Positions 1 to 10,024 of a DNA stretch of 64,000 nucleotides are shown piece by piece. Each line of letters begins with the position of its first letter. Position 1 is the first letter of the stretch. A program made the position numbers and the translations under genes. The stretch is from Leishmania martiniquensis (taxonomy: Eukaryota > Euglenozoa > Kinetoplastea > Trypanosomatida > Trypanosomatidae), in contig NC_090161.1 of assembly GCF_017916325.1 (NCBI RefSeq), positions 707,001 through 771,000 on the forward strand. Direction: 5' to 3'. Below the pieces are notes generated by a model, which saw only the letters and a list, made by a program, of their open reading frames with translations, was not told where the DNA came from and ran no database searches.

Positions 1-1
1 C

Positions 2-670
2 GGTGAGACATCTATTACGGAGCCGCCGAGCGCTGCTGCCACCATCTTTCCCGCTCTTGCCAACAGCTCCCTGACAACTTCCGTGCTGAACGCATCAGCA
101 GCGAACAAGGCGCGGCTCATCTCCCCGACCACGGATTCAAGGTTCTTGGGAAAGCTGCTGGAGAGCCATCGCATGAGGAGCTACGGCTTTCGATCTGTCA
201 CAGGCATTCACACCCTACTCGTGACTGTAGGTGGTGAAGCGCCGGCGGATGCGATGGTGCCGCTTTGCCGCGCCGTTTACGAGTGCTCCTCTGCGGCGTT
301 GTGCAATCCGTTTCGCTCTCCAGCTCAATACTGGCGCGCTCAGGAGCAGCTGCTCTGGCGAACGCAGCCATCCGCGCTTCACGGTGAGGCGACCGGCGCG
401 GCGGCATTGCAGCTCGCAGAAGAGGCGGAAGGCAACTGCGAAGGCCAGAGGTATCCTCTGCGTGCTCACGGTAGAGCTGCTGGGGCCCCCTCAACCTGGC
501 CTTCCCTTCCACCCGGAACGGCGGAGTGGAGTTGGCCGCGGCCGGCCCCGGCCTCCGTTTCCGCTCTCTCCGCGGAGCCGACGCTGGCGCTGTCGCGCAC
601 ATTCAATAACCAGCTCGAGGCGTTGCTTTCGAGCTTCACTGTCACGGCACGAAGCTGCATCGTTCAGTAA
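2..670 (+). CDS. 3' end of an unrecognised protein with a CaaX-like C-terminus (5' partial)
   Basis: The second reading frame is open from the window edge to a TAA at 668-670 (222 residues visible); the other two forward frames stop within about the first 75 bases. There is no ATG near the left edge, so the gene must begin upstream. Codons favour G/C at the third position, as in the neighbouring genes. I recognise no domain: the visible part is rich in Ala, Ser and Pro. The protein ends in CIVQ, which fits a CaaX prenylation box (Cys, two aliphatic residues, X). If real, the product would be farnesylated and membrane-attached. Part of the overlapping arginine-rich frame is also open, but its composition is typical of a shadow frame. 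I am moderately sure this is coding and not sure of any function. Confidence 0.55.
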   Translation, partial: GETSITEPPSAAATIFPALANSSLTTSVLNASAANKARLISPTTDSRFLGKLLESHRMRSYGFRSVTGIHTLLVTVGGEAPADAMVPLCRAVYECSSAALCNPFRSPAQYWRAQEQLLWRTQPSALHGEATGAAALQLAEEAEGNCEGQRYPLRAHGRAAGAPSTWPSLPPGTAEWSWPRPAPASVSALSAEPTLALSRTFNNQLEALLSSFTVTARSCIVQ

Positions 671-1761
671 GGGCGCTCGATGTGCTGCTGGCGCTCTCAC
701 CGTGTCGTCCCGCTACTTCTTCCACCGTGGCCGCTCGTTGTCTTCTCGATCCTCACGGTGGCTGTGGTGGAAGGGGGCAGGCAGCAGGGAGCGACAATAT
801 GGAGGGTGGAGCGCAGGGCTGCCAGTGCGAGGCCTCATATCTCCATCCGCGTCGTTGCGTGCGTGTGTTCTCCAGCGGAAAGACGGCATTCAGGCGAAGT
901 TGACGGGGCTCAGCGTTTTCTTTGGTATTGTGCATACGTGCGCATGCTCCCCTCCCTTGCGTAGAAGAGCTGAATGCGTGCGCCGTGGACGCGGTGAATC
1001 TGGTGAGGTGTCGATGACTTCTTGGCGGTCAAAGGAGGGGTGGCGGACGGTGGCTGTGCGGCCGCCATGCTCCCTCTCCGCCGCAACGCCGCGCTCGTGC
1101 CATCCAAAGTGCCATCTGATGCGGCGCGTTGCTCTGTATGGTAGACACACACACACAAATAGAGCGTTGCTCCAGTAGGACGAGCCCAACGGAGTGGATG
1201 TCTCTACTGCAGGTGCCGAGGCTGTACCTCGCGCTCCCTTGCCGTAGACTGAGTCCCCCTCCCTCTCCCCCTCTCTCATTGCTGATGTCTTGGGCATAGG
1301 GGGCCGCCTCGTTTGCTTTGCCGCCAACCGCTTCTGTGACTTGCGTGTCTCACCACGTTCCCCCCTTTTCTTTGCCTGTACGGGTGCGTGTGGGACGGTG
1401 TGCCATCACCGCGCTACACGAGGCGGGTGCGGGGGCAGGAGCACACACGGCGCGCTCGAGAACGCTTCTCGTTCATATTTTCCGCGCCCCCTTCATGTGA
1501 GCGCCCTTTTGCATCGCAGACGCGCGTGCACACACACACACACACACAGGGGTAAAAGGGGCGAGTACAGGCGCTCCTTGGGCTCGTATTCTATACACAT
1601 TCCCCCCCCCCACACCAACACATACACACACACAGACAAGCGAGCAGACATTCGTGTTGAATGAAAATAGGACCCCAGTGACTCCGCGACGCACCCCCAT
1701 ACAACCCACCCACCCACACAAACGCACGTGCGCGCCCACAAACGAAATACGCGGGAGGGAA
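671..1761 (+). other. Spacer upstream of the exportin gene
   Basis: No convincing gene. The stretch holds pyrimidine tracts and CA repeats (a clean run at 1529-1548, a C-run at about 1602-1611 and more CA at 1620-1634). Candidate trans-splice acceptor AGs are at 1518-1519, after a C/T-rich tract, and 1634-1635; I cannot choose between them. Arginine-rich open frames across 231-1178 look like shadows. Confidence 0.6.
1529..1548. repeat. (CA)n microsatellite
   Basis: Uninterrupted CA dinucleotides in the 5' spacer of the exportin gene. Similar runs occur in most spacers of this window. Confidence 0.9.
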
Positions 1762-4700
1762 ATGGGTTCCGTAGAGGAGATCGACTCCCTGGCGGAGTCC
1801 ATGTACGCCAATCCGGACCCGGAGGCTCGCCGGCACGCACAGGAGCGTCTCACTGCTCTCACACAAGAGAGCGCAGATGTCGCACCGCTGGAGGCGATCT
1901 TTGCGCGGTCGAACAATCAGTATGCGCTAATGTTTGTGTCACAGGGCGTGGTCACGTGGTTCAAAGCAAATCGAAAGTGGCTCTCAAACGAGCAGCGCTT
2001 CGAGGTGGTGGTGAACATGTGCGGCACTTGCGTGCAGAGGGTCAGTCTTGCCGGAGCCCCACGTCACGTAACTCTAGGCCTCATGAGTGCATACGCCAAG
2101 CTGACGAAGCTGTGCTTCGAGAAGGGCACGCTCATGATGGAGGCCGTTGCATTCGCGCTTCAGATGCTGCACGACGCTTCACCTTCGTACGCGAAGAGCG
2201 TTGCCCACAACGGTGGCTGCGGCACAGCCGCCGGCTCGCACGAGGTCGGCAGCGACAGCGCCCGTATCACCGACTCGGCTAACGGCGCCGCGCCTTCTTC
2301 GGTGGTGAGTGTCGGCGCGGGTAGCATGGCTGCCAGTGGCGGTGGTGCGAGCGGCAGCGACGGCGGCCCGCTTGGGTATGGTATTATTCGGCACTCTCGC
2401 TTTGCCCCGACCGGCTACCGCAGCGAGGAGGAGCGCCGCACCGCCTACCACATCGCCCTGCTGCTGCTCACCACCCTCGTTAATGAGTTTAGCAAGTACG
2501 ACTCGGCCAAGTCGCAGATGTACATGAACTTCTCCGCCCACCGCCGCTGCAGCAACAACTTCCGTGACGAGTGCATGCTGGACATCTTCGTCGCTAGCAT
2601 GGCCGAGTTGGAAGGCGTCAGCAGCGCGTCTCCCATGCTGCTGCAGGTAACGGAATTTGTGCGGGACTGCCTCACGTACGACTTCATGGCGATCATGGTG
2701 GATGAGACTGAGGAGGCGCTCTCCGCCCAGTTCCCGAGCTCGTGGAAGGGGGTGCTGCTTGCGCCGCACACGTGGGATGTGTTGTGGGGCCAGCACGCTA
2801 CACTGCCCTATCCCCACTGTGCTACGCTGCTCACTGGCCTGACAAGCATGTGTGGCATCCGTCGCACCTTCTTCGAGTCCACCGAGGAGCGTGTCCAATA
2901 CCTGAACGGTGCCCTGACCCACCTTGTTCATGCAATGCAGCTGAGTGACGGACGACTGAAGGTGCCGCACTACGTGACAGTGCTGGCGGAGGCGTGCCAC
3001 CGCTTCGTCTCCCCGTTCGGCTATCGCGATCTACACCTGAGTTCCGTCTTTCAGGCGTGGATATCGGCACTCCGTGCCGTGTCACTGGACGTCTTCCGCA
3101 TTCCATTCGGCCAGTCTGGCTCCTTCACCACGGCGACGACCCTTCTCAACTTCTGGAGCCGGTTGGCCACCTCGAGGCGCATGTACAGCATGTCTGAAGA
3201 GTCCCCAAAGGATTTAGAGCTCATCTCGCCCGAGCTTGTTATGCGCTTCTTCGAAGCCCGCGTATACGTCGCAGGCGGCAGTGGCCAGCAGGGGCCAGTG
3301 CACCGTAACACAAATAACGCAAACGGCGACCTTGAGGGAATGGAGTACAACATGGAGACCGACGAGGACTTCGAGGCCACAATGGAGTCGATTCTCGCAC
3401 AGTCGGACGCCGCCGCAAACCTCGCGCTGCTGGAGCACACCGAGGCGATGAGGATGCTGGCAAACTACGTCCACAATGGACTAGGGTCGAATGTGCTGAC
3501 GAGCCCCAGTGCCACCACTTGGCTGTTCTACCTCGCCGGTGGGCTCGTGCGGCACGTGCTGAGTGCCGTCGAGGAGTCAGCGGTGGAGGCGTGCTCGGGC
3601 TTCTTCATGTTCTGTGTGGATTGCGCGAACCATCGCCGCAGCGCCGCTGCGGCGCCGCCGAGGTCGTCTCTCTACAGCTCCTACGTGGAGCGGGCGCTCC
3701 TACACTTCTTGACGATGGTGCAGAGTGTGCTCAGCTCCTCGCGCCTGCACGAGGCACTCAACACCGTCGTCACGAACGTCTTCCAGTCTCGGGTGGCGCT
3801 GTTTCAGTTCATACTGAACAATACCGGGCACAACATCATGCGCGGGATCACCGGTGACCGCACCACCGACGAAGAAACGTCGCACATCATCCGCGAGTCC
3901 ATCGAGCTTATCCGCAATGCGTGCATGGATGTCCCGCACTCCATGCTAGGAGAGCTGCACCTTGAGCTGCCTCCCGTGGTGGAACTGCCCCTGGCACAGT
4001 CGGTTCAAACCTACAAGCTGCGCACGAACCTCTCCGCGGTGCTGTGGCGGCTCTTCAGTGTGGCGCCGTACTCGCAGGCTAACCTGAAGGGGTTTCTGCA
4101 GCCGATCGAGCTGTGCATGCAGAACACGCTCAGCGGCGGCGGCGGCAATGACGCGCTTTTCACGGCTGGGTGGATGCGTGACCTGCGCGGCGTTGTTCTG
4201 GCGTTGCGGGACAGTGCGGATGGGCTCAGCGACCTTGTGGAGTGGGTGTGCGACCACGCCAGCTCCTTTCACGAGGTGCTGCACCGGTCCGCGGCGCAGC
4301 ACAGCATTGTAATCGTTTCCTTCCTGCGCTTCCTGGAAGAGCTCGTCTCGCAAATGGGAGGCCGCTGCACGCTGCCGTGCTGCACAGCGCACAGCTCTTG
4401 CGGACTCATGCTTTTCAAGCACATGTGCTCTCTTATGCAGAGCATAATCGAGCAGTGCATCACAGACGAGCACATTCAGCGTGTCAGCACTGTCGGCGGA
4501 GGCGGTATGGTGGATGGCGCCTACGACATGATGCTGAAACCACTGGCACTCTCCCTGAGTGTCTTGAGGAGGTCGATCCAGGGCGGCTTCGTGCCACTCG
4601 GCGCCATGACCTTCTACCACGATGAGACGTACGACAACGTCCTCCTCGGTCTGCTGCGCATGGTCGGTGTGTTTCCGTTCCTTTACTTCAAGGAGTACCC

Positions 4701-5421
4701 GAAAGTGCCCTACGCGGTGGTGAATATGCTGCGCACGGTGACGGAGGAGTTTGCCTATCGCCCTCTGATGAGCCTCGACGCTGGCGAGCTGGAGAAGCTC
4801 ATTTCCTTTGTCGTGTACCTCTGCGAGGACGTCGACACGCAGACCGGCACGCTGCTGCACGGGCTCTCCTTCCTCAGCTTTGTCGCTGGCCTTATTAGAG
4901 AGGTCAAGGCGCTCTCCACGCAGGCGGTGTCACCGGCGCTAGAGGCGCGCCCGCACGGCACCCCTCCACCGTCCCCGATGCAGCTGCCTTCCTTCTACGC
5001 GAGCCCCTCAGGCCGCCTTTCCGGCACACCAGGCAGCCTTGGTGCTCGCAGCGGCGGCGGTGCAGGCGGCCGCTCTGGCGTTGGCGCCTCGGCGCCGCGG
5101 GCGACGCGGCTGGCCAGGGAGGCGCTGGCTCGCACACTAGAGCCGTTCAACTCGCTGTGGGAGCGACTCATCTCTGTTGCCATGAACGTCATTGTGTGCC
5201 AGGACCGCGCCCTGAGTGTCAGCTGCGCGGTGGTGTACCCTATCTTTGAGGTACACCCGCCGTTCTGGTACTCCTTCGTGGAGAACTTTGTGTGCACCTA
5301 CCCAGAGCGGAAGCAGCCGATGGTGCGGGAGGCGCTCTCCACCCTATCGCATGCCGCCGAGTCGCAAGACAAGTTTTTCTCTGAGGTGTTTACCTTTCGT
5401 CAGACAATGCGCAGTCTTTGA
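1762..5421 (+). CDS. Exportin-7 (RanBP16)-like nuclear transport receptor
   Basis: A 1219-residue alpha-helical protein. Its start is the first in-frame ATG (MGSVEEID); the 36 codons upstream contain only an in-frame GTG. Residues about 15-95 resemble the importin-beta N-terminal repeat of karyopherins: a helix with ARRHAQERL, then FARSNNQYALMFVSQGV, then a Trp-rich helix (TWFKANRKWLS). The remainder is HEAT-like, with a low-complexity Gly/Ser insert near residues 170-215 and a Gly/Ala-rich one near 1090-1120. The end, EVFTFRQTMRSL, fits the conserved end of exportin-7. Human exportin-7 is about 1090 residues, so the extra length is explained by the inserts. The family carries cargo through nuclear pores with Ran-GTP. 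Another large exportin of the same superfamily (exportin-4 type) is the main alternative. Confidence 0.72.
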   Translation: MGSVEEIDSLAESMYANPDPEARRHAQERLTALTQESADVAPLEAIFARSNNQYALMFVSQGVVTWFKANRKWLSNEQRFEVVVNMCGTCVQRVSLAGAPRHVTLGLMSAYAKLTKLCFEKGTLMMEAVAFALQMLHDASPSYAKSVAHNGGCGTAAGSHEVGSDSARITDSANGAAPSSVVSVGAGSMAASGGGASGSDGGPLGYGIIRHSRFAPTGYRSEEERRTAYHIALLLLTTLVNEFSKYDSAKSQMYMNFSAHRRCSNNFRDECMLDIFVASMAELEGVSSASPMLLQVTEFVRDCLTYDFMAIMVDETEEALSAQFPSSWKGVLLAPHTWDVLWGQHATLPYPHCATLLTGLTSMCGIRRTFFESTEERVQYLNGALTHLVHAMQLSDGRLKVPHYVTVLAEACHRFVSPFGYRDLHLSSVFQAWISALRAVSLDVFRIPFGQSGSFTTATTLLNFWSRLATSRRMYSMSEESPKDLELISPELVMRFFEARVYVAGGSGQQGPVHRNTNNANGDLEGMEYNMETDEDFEATMESILAQSDAAANLALLEHTEAMRMLANYVHNGLGSNVLTSPSATTWLFYLAGGLVRHVLSAVEESAVEACSGFFMFCVDCANHRRSAAAAPPRSSLYSSYVERALLHFLTMVQSVLSSSRLHEALNTVVTNVFQSRVALFQFILNNTGHNIMRGITGDRTTDEETSHIIRESIELIRNACMDVPHSMLGELHLELPPVVELPLAQSVQTYKLRTNLSAVLWRLFSVAPYSQANLKGFLQPIELCMQNTLSGGGGNDALFTAGWMRDLRGVVLALRDSADGLSDLVEWVCDHASSFHEVLHRSAAQHSIVIVSFLRFLEELVSQMGGRCTLPCCTAHSSCGLMLFKHMCSLMQSIIEQCITDEHIQRVSTVGGGGMVDGAYDMMLKPLALSLSVLRRSIQGGFVPLGAMTFYHDETYDNVLLGLLRMVGVFPFLYFKEYPKVPYAVVNMLRTVTEEFAYRPLMSLDAGELEKLISFVVYLCEDVDTQTGTLLHGLSFLSFVAGLIREVKALSTQAVSPALEARPHGTPPPSPMQLPSFYASPSGRLSGTPGSLGARSGGGAGGRSGVGASAPRATRLAREALARTLEPFNSLWERLISVAMNVIVCQDRALSVSCAVVYPIFEVHPPFWYSFVENFVCTYPERKQPMVREALSTLSHAAESQDKFFSEVFTFRQTMRSL

Positions 5422-6892
5422 GTGGGTGGTGACCGTGGGCGAGTCTGTGCGTGCAGCTTAGGCATGGATGCTGCCGTGTTCTCGTAGTCTTCGTAGAAGT
5501 CGCGCCGGCTCATGGCGCCGCCGATGGTGAGGTCGACAGGGTGATGGGATCGGGCGGCAACTATGGCGTGGGCTTCTGTAGTCTCATGGTTGGCTGATGG
5601 CACTTGGGACGAGGAGCGGTGCGACTTGTGCCGCTGTCTCGCCGCCTTCGGGCGTGCCGCGCGCGCTTTACGGAGGATATGAATCATGCCGGCCGTCCAT
5701 GTGTGCAGCAGGGGTGGTGGTAGTGGTGGTGGACGTCCAGCAGTGTGTGTATGTGTGTGTGTGTGCGTGTGCTGTGCGTGCGCTGTACCGGGTCTTCCTC
5801 TGCCCTGTGCGCGCGTGCTTCTCCCTTTATTATGGATAACGTAGTGGTTGCGTATAAAGCGTCTCAGCGTTCGTTGACCCGGCTGAAGGAGCGAGCGCAA
5901 AGGGAGTTGGTGGGTGGGTGGTGGCGGTGGGGGAAGGGAAGGGAGGAGAGGGGGGAGGAGAGGGGCAAGAGGGAGGCTGGCACACGCGCCTGTACGCAAC
6001 CACTTCCTCGCCTGCGGTGCACATTTGCGATCGGCCCGTTTTCTCCCCCGCGTCTCCCTTTTCGGGGATGCTCTCCTCCCACCATGCGACAGGCCGCTGA
6101 GGGCTAGGCGAGGCGCCCATCGCTAGCACCCGTCATTCGTGCTCTGCACACGCACACGCGTCACGTAATTGGAGCACAAATCGCCAACACCCGAACTCAG
6201 TGCCACGCGCAAGCGAAGATGTGCGCTGACCGCCATTTCCGTTGAATTTTGTTTGCGGCGGTCGATAGCCTTTTTTCAGATACAGCAGCCTTCGACGACG
6301 ACAGGGGCAGGAGCGCGAGGGACGGAAACAAAAAAGCGTTCACCACACCGTTGCATCAAACGCAGAACAAGGAGGTGTGCGCGCGGGTGTGTCTGCGCGT
6401 CTCTCTCTCTCTCTTTTTCTGTGTGTGTGCGGGCTGGCTGGCTCCGTCTGTAACGCATAGCTATGCGCACATCCCTTACGCGCCCGCCTGGGATAGGTGC
6501 GCTTCGCACGTGAGCGTTTTTCCCCTCCCTCCCTCTCTGCGCGTGCGCATTGCCGCACAGCACAATGCGCGCAACGCCACAACTGTGTCTCCGCGGTGCA
6601 CCATCTTCTCTCGCTCTCGTATCATTCGTGCGGGGTCTCTCTTGCCTCTTCTAAGGTGCTTACGGCTCGTTTGTGCGTGTGCTTGCAGACGATTGCCCGC
6701 CTTTCACCGGTGCGGGACACCCCATCTCACGCACAGCAGCTGCGTCCACACATACAAGCAAATAACGTGACTCAACTCCGTTTTGCTGCGCCGCCTGCGA
6801 AAGGGCGGACGGAGAGGTGAGGCAACGCCGCCAACGCTATCGTGGAAGCAAAGCCATCAACGAGTGACCAGAAACCAAGCGTACTAGTCATC
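5422..6892 (+). other. Spacer between exportin and DOHH genes
   Basis: No gene supported. It contains a TGG-type run followed by a TG microsatellite (5743-5772), a purine-rich block at 5884-5980, a CT run near 6400-6418 and TG at 6420-6430. The pyrimidine tract 6601-6653 precedes AG at 6654-6655, with a second AG at 6687-6688; either could be the trans-splice acceptor of the next gene. Confidence 0.6.
5743..5772. repeat. (TG)n microsatellite
   Basis: TG dinucleotides with a few interruptions, just after a GGT/GGA-rich stretch (5711-5733). It lies in the 3' spacer of the exportin gene. Confidence 0.8.
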
Positions 6893-7867
6893 ATGGCCGA
6901 TTCTACCAGCCGCACCGTCGAGGAAGTCCGCAAGGACTACGCGAAGCTGCTGGACCCGCGGGAGCCATTGGACAGCCGCCTGCGCGAGCTGTACCGGCTC
7001 AAGGAAGACTGTCTCAAGACTGTCGCCGGGGTAAAGGTAATTCTGGAGGCGATCGCTACCACCAACTCAGTCCTACTGCAGCACGAGCTTGTTTACAACG
7101 CTGGCCAGAGCGGCTGCGAGGGGGCCGTGCCGGAGCTGGAGCGTATTCTGCGTACTGCTAGCTACGATGTCGTGACACGGCATGAGGCGGCTGAGGCGCT
7201 TGGCGCCATTGGCTCGCCGCTTGCGCTACAGGTGCTCAAGACGCACAGTGACCCCACCATTGAGCCAGAGGTGCCGATCCGAGAGACCTGCGAGCTTGCG
7301 CTGGCCCGAATCGCTATGAAGGAGACGAGGGGTGAGGTAGCCGTGGCCCCGCCGAGGGGTTGTAAGTTCGTGTCTGTAGACCCGTCTCCGGCGTTTAGTC
7401 CACTCTGCTGCGGCACTGACGGGCCATTGCCGCAGACTGTGGAGGAGCTGGAGGCGATGCTGCTGGACACGTCGGGCCGTACACGACTCTTCCGCCGCTA
7501 TATGGCCATGTTCACCTTGCGCAACATGGGGACGGAGGCAGCGGTGGCCGCGCTCTGCCGCGGCCTACGCCAGGACACCGCCTCGGCGCTGTTCCGCCAC
7601 GAGGTTGCTTTTGTTCTTGGGCAACTCGAACGCCCGAGCAGCCAGCCGGCTCTCATTGCGGCTCTCAGAGACGAGGAAGAGGCGCCCATGGTGCGGCATG
7701 AGGCTGCTGAGGCGCTCGGCGCTATCGCCGATCCGGCGACGCTGCCAGTGCTGGAGAGCTATGCGACTCACCACGAGCCGATCGTCCGCGACAGCTGCAA
7801 GGTGGCGCTCGAGATGCATAAGTATTGGGCCAACTTCAACAATCTTGGCCATCAGCAGCAGGCGTAA
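6893..7867 (+). CDS. DOHH: Deoxyhypusine hydroxylase
   Basis: A 324-residue HEAT-repeat (PBS-lyase type) protein. DOHH is a di-iron enzyme that hydroxylates deoxyhypusine on eIF5A, the last step of hypusine synthesis, in the cytosol. All four His-Glu metal-ligand pairs are visible: H64-E65 ([10 protein letters not shown]), H97-E98 ([11 protein letters not shown]), H236-E237 ([11 protein letters not shown]) and H269-E270 ([13 protein letters not shown]). Spacings are 33, 139 and 33; the human enzyme has 33, 118 and 33, so the linker between the two halves is about 21 residues longer. The ATG in ATCATGGCC is the start; an in-frame GTG upstream is not used. All ligand residues are intact, so an active enzyme is expected. 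Confidence 0.93.
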   Translation: MADSTSRTVEEVRKDYAKLLDPREPLDSRLRELYRLKEDCLKTVAGVKVILEAIATTNSVLLQHELVYNAGQSGCEGAVPELERILRTASYDVVTRHEAAEALGAIGSPLALQVLKTHSDPTIEPEVPIRETCELALARIAMKETRGEVAVAPPRGCKFVSVDPSPAFSPLCCGTDGPLPQTVEELEAMLLDTSGRTRLFRRYMAMFTLRNMGTEAAVAALCRGLRQDTASALFRHEVAFVLGQLERPSSQPALIAALRDEEEAPMVRHEAAEALGAIADPATLPVLESYATHHEPIVRDSCKVALEMHKYWANFNNLGHQQQA

Positions 7868-9540
7868 GTGCGGGAGGCTGGAGGTGTGAGAGGGTTATGA
7901 GAAGGGAGCGAAGCGTGGCGGCGACAGGGTGTCGTCTTGCACAGCGCGCTGCCTATCCGGCACTCCTCCTCTCGACCTCTTTTGCCCTCCTACTTGAGTT
8001 GCCGTTGCTGACTTGGAGGCCGCCAACGTGATCCTCATGCTCGATGCCGCCTGCGAGGCCGACTTCCCATCACCTCTGTGCGCACGTGGGGCATATCTTG
8101 CCCGCTCCACGAGAGTGAAGCGGTGTGCTATCACTAAACATAAAGAAACCTTACGAACTAACGAAGTGTTGACGTAATGCGACTCCCTTCCCTCTCCCCC
8201 TTTCCCTTCCTAAAGAAAAGACAGCGATGGTGTGAGTGGCCAGGCGTACATGTGTCTGCTCTGTCTTATCGCCACGCTCCAGTTCAGAGGTGGTTGTGGG
8301 ATGGGGCATGCACACCCGAGCTTACGGTTGAAGGTGTGCGGCTAGTGCGGAGGGGGCGTGCTGCGCGATACCCCAACCACCCGCTTCTGCTGCTTTTTTT
8401 CTGTCATGGTTGCTGCTCCCTGCCTTGCCTCTCTCTCTCTCCCCGTCCCTCTTCGAGCAGCTGGTAATGGCGGCGAATGGCCATGCGCATGTGTGCGGGG
8501 AGTGTAGGTGCTCTGATGGTGACTGTAAGGAGAGGGTGCAGGGTACAAGATGATGAGAGCCCGCCTATCTTCCATCTTCCCCCCTCTTTCTCGTGACTCC
8601 CTCGATCCACCCCCATGTCACAGACAAGAGGTGGAACATCGAAGGACACTGACACTTCATTCGGTGAAGATGATCTCTTCCGTGCGGCTTCTCTGGCGGC
8701 CGCCGTCGCTGCAGCGCCTCCCCCCTTTCACCCATTTCAGCCGTCTTGGTCTTGCGGATGTGTGCATCGTCGACTGCACCACCGGTGTGAATGTGGTTGT
8801 TCTGGCTGGGCCTTCTTGCGAGCGCACGCCCCGCTCAACAGCCGCTGCTGGCTTCAACTGTGCGCCATCTCAATGCACTCCCTACTCCTCCCAGATGAAT
8901 TCCCTCAAAGGCCACTGAGTCAGTGTGCGAGGCCCTGCGGGCGCACGCGTTGCCCTCTCCTTGTCGGATCCGTTTACACATATATGTGTGTGTGTGTAAG
9001 CGCTGCTAGCCGGGCAGAGGAGGAGGAGGGGGGGCGAGTGGGGGCACAGCGGTGCGGCGAGTCGGATCGCCGACTGCGTTTGCGCTCTTCTTTCGTTGCG
9101 CAGGTCGAGTCGCCGCCTTTGCGGTACCGCTCAGCGTCACGTGCTGCTTGCACTTCCTTTGAGAGCGTGCTTTGGCGGCCTGATGGTGTGCCCTCTGTCC
9201 GTCTGTCTCGCCATAATGACTGGCCGTGCCTCCCGTGCTGGACCTGCCCACGCGGCCCCCCTCGCGTCTCTCACTCGGCGGGAGAGCAAGCTGGAGGAGC
9301 AGGCGGCCCGCACTCCTGTCCGTGGCGCAAAGACATCATATACGCGTGTCTGTGGGCTTGCTGGGTGCTGCACTCTTGCACCCACGGCGACGGCCTCGGC
9401 GTCAGCGGCGCGGGCGAACACCGGCCTCGAGGCCGGACCGATTACGAGCGCTGTGCGGACTTGCTGATGGCATCGGACCTCATCTCCGTTCTCTTCTCCC
9501 CCCTCTCTTGCTCAAGTCGTAAGCAAAGGTATACATCCTC

Positions 9541-9562
9541 ATATATATGTGTGTGTGTGTGT
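9541..9562. repeat. (TA)n/(TG)n microsatellite
   Basis: ATATATAT followed directly by a TG run in the 5' spacer of the TLC-domain gene. Confidence 0.85.
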
Positions 9563-9684
9563 ACGTATGTGCTCACCTACAGCCAACACAACACCCGAAA
9601 CGCGACACAACAACGCGACGCCCTCACGCGTATCGGTACGCGCAAGCAGAGCGACATCAGCACCTCGCGCAGCAGCGCACGTTG

Positions 9685-9715
9685 CCATCTCTCCCACTGC
9701 TGTTTTCTCTATCAG
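9685..9715 (+). promoter_or_regulatory. Probable trans-splice acceptor of the TLC-domain gene
   Basis: A pyrimidine-rich tract ending TGTTTTCTCT is followed by the first AG at 9714-9715, about 310 bases before the ATG. This is the usual arrangement for spliced-leader addition; the exact site is an inference. Confidence 0.5.
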
Positions 9716-10024
9716 TATATCAATTTGTTTTGCTGTCGTCGTCTGAGGCTCTCTTTGGCATCACTGCGCTGGCCGCAAGGTAAGACAGAGGCGCACGGGG
9801 CGAGGGACCGTTAGAGAGAGAGAGGCCGGCATGGAGAGAGCGAGGGCGCAAGTCGGTCTTACTCTCTTTGTGTGCGTGTGTGGCTGCCTGAGATTTTTGG
9901 AGGCGTGGGCCTGCACAATTGCAGCCGGTGAGCGGGGCGACGCCCGAGGGTCAGCGTATTCTGTGCCAGAGCTGCACATACCATCGCACTCGGTCAGGGG
10001 GAAAGAGGCAGCGAGCCAGCAGCA

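Larger units (their letters stand above)
7868..10024 (+). other. Spacer between DOHH and the TLC-domain gene
   Basis: About 2.1 kb without a supported gene. A 399-codon open frame (8615-9814) is rejected: it has no domain and runs through TG microsatellites. The first 300 bases after the DOHH stop are more complex and less pyrimidine-biased than the rest and could be a decayed retroposon of the SIDER type, but I cannot show that. TG repeats lie at 8982-8997 and 9541-9562. Confidence 0.55.

Noticed and set aside
231..1178. 315-codon Arg/Ser/Cys-rich open frame at the left edge
   Set aside because: Overlaps the better 2-670 frame, has shadow-like composition and extends into a CA-repeat spacer.
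8615..9814. 399-codon + strand open frame between DOHH and the TLC gene
   Set aside because: No domain, runs through TG repeats (translated as CVCV), low-complexity, and the ATG has no good acceptor nearby.
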